Of a DNA stretch of 64,000 nucleotides, positions 61,681 to 64,000 are shown piece after piece. The stretch comes from Sphingomonas sp. JC676 (GTDB lineage: Bacteria; Pseudomonadota; Alphaproteobacteria; Sphingomonadales; Sphingomonadaceae), in assembly GCF_014489075.1 (NCBI RefSeq), contig NZ_JACTGR010000007.1, forward strand, positions 168,979-232,978, read 5' to 3'. Numbering within the stretch: the stretch's first letter is position 1; every line of letters starts with the position of its first letter. Under the pieces are notes generated by a model. The model had not been told where the DNA came from and searched no databases. It saw only the letters and a list, made by a program, of their open reading frames with translations. The position numbers and the translations under genes were made by a program.

Positions 61681-61854
61681 ATGGCGCACAAGTTCGTGAT
61701 CGAGCAGAACAAGGCCGGTGAATATGTGGCCAAGTTCAAATATAATGCCGAAGTGATCTTCTGGACCGAAGGTTATTCGAGCAAGGCCGGCGCCAAGAAT
61801 GCGATCGAATCGATCATCAAGAACGGCCCGGACGCGCCCGTCGAAGAGGGCTAA
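61681..61854 (+). CDS. DUF1508/YegP-family small protein
   Basis: A 57-residue protein (HKFVIEQNKAGEYVAKFKYNAEVIFWTEGYSSKAGAKNAIESIIKNG) that forms one YegP/DUF1508 repeat; the family usually holds one or two. It is a small cytoplasmic beta-alpha protein of unknown role. AAGGAGAG precedes ATG 61681. The longer in-frame reading runs antisense-like through the oxidoreductase gene and is rejected. Confidence 0.88.
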   Translation: MAHKFVIEQNKAGEYVAKFKYNAEVIFWTEGYSSKAGAKNAIESIIKNGPDAPVEEG

Positions 61855-62158
61855 GTCAATCGCTGCCGTGCGCACTAGCATCGGCAGGTTAGCGATCCTT
61901 CACAAGTAGAATTGCCCCGGAGTCAGTCGACTTGCCGGGCGTTGCTTGGCGGGATCGTTTTCGGCGCGATTACCGCAGGTTGCGTTGCCGAAACGAATAG
62001 GATTGCTTTGTCCAATAGAGATGGCATCCCGCGGCAGGCGATTGAAAGTCGATTTGCACCGCTTGCAATTGATCCAGGTTAGTCTTTGGCGGGATTCGCA
62101 ATGCATTAATGATTCTTGCGTAGGTCCATTGTGGAGGCAACTTTACGCGGGCGGTCAC
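61855..62158 (+). other. 304-base leader region before the HD-GYP gene
   Basis: No convincing gene, tRNA or terminator is seen. The base composition drops (ATTAATGATTCTTGCG, CAATTGATCC), and a good ribosome site GGAGG at 62133-62137 is not followed by a start in the HD-GYP frame at a useful distance. It may carry the promoter and a long 5' leader. Confidence 0.4.
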
Positions 62159-63472
62159 TTGCTGCGAAGAATTTCCCGGGATCAGACGCGGCTAGGCATG
62201 TATATTCATGCCCTGGACGGGTCTTGGTTCAGCCACCCGTTCTGGCGGTCCCGCTTCCTGCTTTCTTCGCCGGATGACCTGACGACTCTGCTCGATTCAG
62301 ACGTTGTAACGCTGGTGATCGACGAGAGCCGCGGTGTGCCGCTGACCATTCCCGCGCCGGCAAATCAGGCCGAACCGGTTTCCGCCAAGCCGATGCCCCG
62401 CGCCGAATCGGCGATCCGGCCCGTCGCGATCGCCATCCAGCGCTCGATCGAGCGGCCCTGCAGCGCAGCGGAGGAGCGCGCGCGCGCGACCCAGGTCATC
62501 AATCGCTCGAAGCGCGTCATCAGGGCGCTGTTCGCAGAGGCACGGCTGGGCAAGGCGATCCGCTCCGAAGTGATCGTGCCGGTGGTCGAAGAGGTTTCCG
62601 CCTCGGTGAGCCGCAATTCCCGGGCGCTGATCGGACTGACGCGGCTCAAGTCCAAGGACGAATATACCTATCTCCATTCGGTGGCGGTGTGCGCGCTGAT
62701 GGTGAACCTCGCCAAGCATCTCGATCTCGATCATGGCCAGGTGCACGCGCTCGGGGTGGCCGGCCTCCTCCATGACGTGGGCAAGATGGCCGTGCCCGAT
62801 CTCGTGCTCAACAAGCCGAGCAGCCTCACCGACGAGGAGTTCGCGATCGTCCGGACGCATCCGCAGCAGGGACATCAATTGCTGCAGAATGCGGTGGGGA
62901 TTCCCGAGGCGGCACTCGACGTCTGCCTGCATCATCACGAGCGCGTCGACGGCACCGGCTATCCCTTCAAGCTGCAGGGCTCCCAGATCAGCCTGGCCGC
63001 GCGCATGGGGGCGATCTGCGACGTCTATGACGCGCTGACTTCGAACCGCAGCTACAAGAATGCCTGGGCGCCCGACGAGGCAATCGTGAAGATGCGCGGC
63101 TGGCAGGGGCATTTCGATCCGGAGCTGCTCTTCAAGTTCATGCAGAGCATCGGCGTCTTCTCGCCCGGCATGCTCGTGCGCCTGCGTTCCAACCGGCTCG
63201 GCATTGTCCTCGAAAACGGCCAGCGCGCGTCGCGGCCCAGGGTGCTGGCCTTCTTCTCGACGCGAGACCGCGTGATGCTGCCCGGCGTGGAAGTGGTGAT
63301 CGACGACAGTCTCGCGAACGACCAGATCCTGAGCGAGGAAGAGCCCGCCGCATGGGGTTTCACCGACTGGACGATGATGGCGGAGAAGATCCTTGCCGCC
63401 GCCAGCGCGCCCCAAACGCGAAGACTCGGCGACCGCGCGGGACCGGCCTCGGCTAGGGGTGTAGACTTCTAA
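62159..63472 (+). CDS. HD-GYP domain protein with DUF3391 N terminus
   Basis: A protein of about 437 residues. DUF3391 at the N terminus begins LLRRISRDQTRLGMYIHALDGSWFSHPFWR, and the HD-GYP phosphodiesterase domain shows VAGLLHDVGKMAVPDLVLNKP (HD), HPQQGHQLL and HHERVDGTGYPFK (GYP). Such enzymes cut cyclic di-GMP. The family start lies near LLRRIS, so TTG 62159 is used; longer readings from TTG 61946 or ATG 62021 would add unmatched residues. It could link c-di-GMP to the nearby Tad operon (inference). Confidence 0.88.
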   Translation: MLRRISRDQTRLGMYIHALDGSWFSHPFWRSRFLLSSPDDLTTLLDSDVVTLVIDESRGVPLTIPAPANQAEPVSAKPMPRAESAIRPVAIAIQRSIERPCSAAEERARATQVINRSKRVIRALFAEARLGKAIRSEVIVPVVEEVSASVSRNSRALIGLTRLKSKDEYTYLHSVAVCALMVNLAKHLDLDHGQVHALGVAGLLHDVGKMAVPDLVLNKPSSLTDEEFAIVRTHPQQGHQLLQNAVGIPEAALDVCLHHHERVDGTGYPFKLQGSQISLAARMGAICDVYDALTSNRSYKNAWAPDEAIVKMRGWQGHFDPELLFKFMQSIGVFSPGMLVRLRSNRLGIVLENGQRASRPRVLAFFSTRDRVMLPGVEVVIDDSLANDQILSEEEPAAWGFTDWTMMAEKILAAASAPQTRRLGDRAGPASARGVDF

Positions 63473-64000
63473 ATGGCGAATGTCCGAAAGTGGTGACGGG
63501 GTGGACGCCCCCCCCGACGGCATCGATGTGCCAGAGTGGAGGTGTTGAACACCACTTCCTTCCGTTCAGAGGCGGCCACTCCGATAATCGCCAACGAATA
63601 TCCGAGAACGGTGGCAAGCAAATTTTCACGTCGAGATCTGATGACAATCAATCAAGAAGGGGCGAGGCATGATTGGTTGGTCGGGAGATTCGAACAAGGA
63701 AGGCCAGCGGAACGCGGGTAGATGGAGCGTATACTGGCGGGCTTCCTTCGGAAGCCACCAGGGTTCGCAGCACCTTGGTTGCCCGCGTGGCACTCGATTG
63801 GCCGCAGGGCCGCGCGGCGGCTGGCGCACGGGCGCGCGCGCACGCCGCCCTGACGGCCGGCCGGATCGAGTGTGCGTCTTTATTGGGCTCCCTCGGAGCC
63901 GGGCAGCGCTGGCGCTGCTTTCGCGGTGGACGCCGCGCGGCGCGGCGGCGTTGCCTCCGGCACTCGATCTGGCGGGTTGGGCGTCGCTCCCTTTAGTCCA
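63473..64000. other. Unassigned window end with weak PilZ-like remnant
   Basis: No frame has a family match over its full length. A frame open from ATG 63668 to the window edge exists but its codon pattern is poor. In the frame ending 63996 a stretch LTAGRIECASLLGSLGAGQRW recalls PilZ (L-x-x-x-G-x-x-I-E and L-x-x-G), and GGLGVAPF in another frame recalls its end, so a frame-shifted PilZ remnant is possible but weak. A perfect 13-base palindrome GGTGTTGAACACC lies at 63541-63553. Confidence 0.25.

Overview
The window is a contiguous, GC-rich, densely packed stretch of bacterial chromosome. It looks like an alphaproteobacterium of the order Sphingomonadales (Sphingomonas-like). This rests on a GcrA cell-cycle regulator, a petABC cytochrome bc1 operon, DUF3391/HD-GYP and Tad/Cpa proteins of alphaproteobacterial type, and several palindromic intergenic repeats of the kind common in sphingomonads. 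No rRNA, complete tRNA, CRISPR array, prophage or insertion sequence was found. Most of the content is housekeeping, with many 4-base start/stop overlaps (GTGA, ATGA, TTGA).

Layout. 1-9.4 kb: the end of a probable acetyltransferase, a small membrane protein, recO, leuB, a GT39 mannosyltransferase, a tightly overlapped metZ-apaG-lysR set, a secreted protein, an AIM24-like protein, a GNAT enzyme and a small membrane protein. 9.4-17.9 kb: a serine hydrolase, parE, a six-TM chemoreceptor with a small coupled partner, gcrA, an ABC-2 permease, an IclR regulator and an MBL-like protein. 18-28.5 kb: argD-argF behind a hairpin-containing leader, hslO, queC-queE (queC behind a leader with mutually exclusive hairpins), lipB, two coupled membrane proteins, and a trmL-hemF-GNAT set on the minus strand. 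29-34.7 kb: petA-petB-petC, apt, a lipoprotein, a MaoC protein and an ENPP-type phosphodiesterase. 34.8-45 kb: a Met/His-rich envelope protein divergent from a MerR regulator across a textbook mer-type promoter, a methyltransferase, ychF, two lipoproteins (one TbpB-like), pth, rplY, an ArsR-SRPBCC pair with a double operator, and a TraB/GumN lipoprotein. 45-51.5 kb: glyQ-glyS and ppdK. 51.5-59.6 kb: a minus-strand Tad/Cpa pilus operon (cpaA-B-C-D-E, tadB, tadC) with no cpaF ATPase and no Flp pilin gene beside it. 59.6-64 kb: a lysophospholipase-like hydrolase, an FAD oxidoreductase, a YegP-type protein, an HD-GYP protein, and an end stretch with no convincing gene.

The most unusual locus is glyS. 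The frame of this essential tRNA synthetase subunit stays open through a 3'-terminal fragment of an elongator tRNA-Met (T arm, acceptor strand and CCA), followed at once by a perfect 28-bp inverted repeat of the CPAKAGIQ type. About 300 bases further on is an AT-richer segment with foreign-looking codon choice and extra residues. The protein is about 817 residues; E. coli GlyS is 689. This resembles the in-frame palindromic elements of Rickettsia, here with a tRNA remnant attached, and it is the best candidate in the window for something not yet described.
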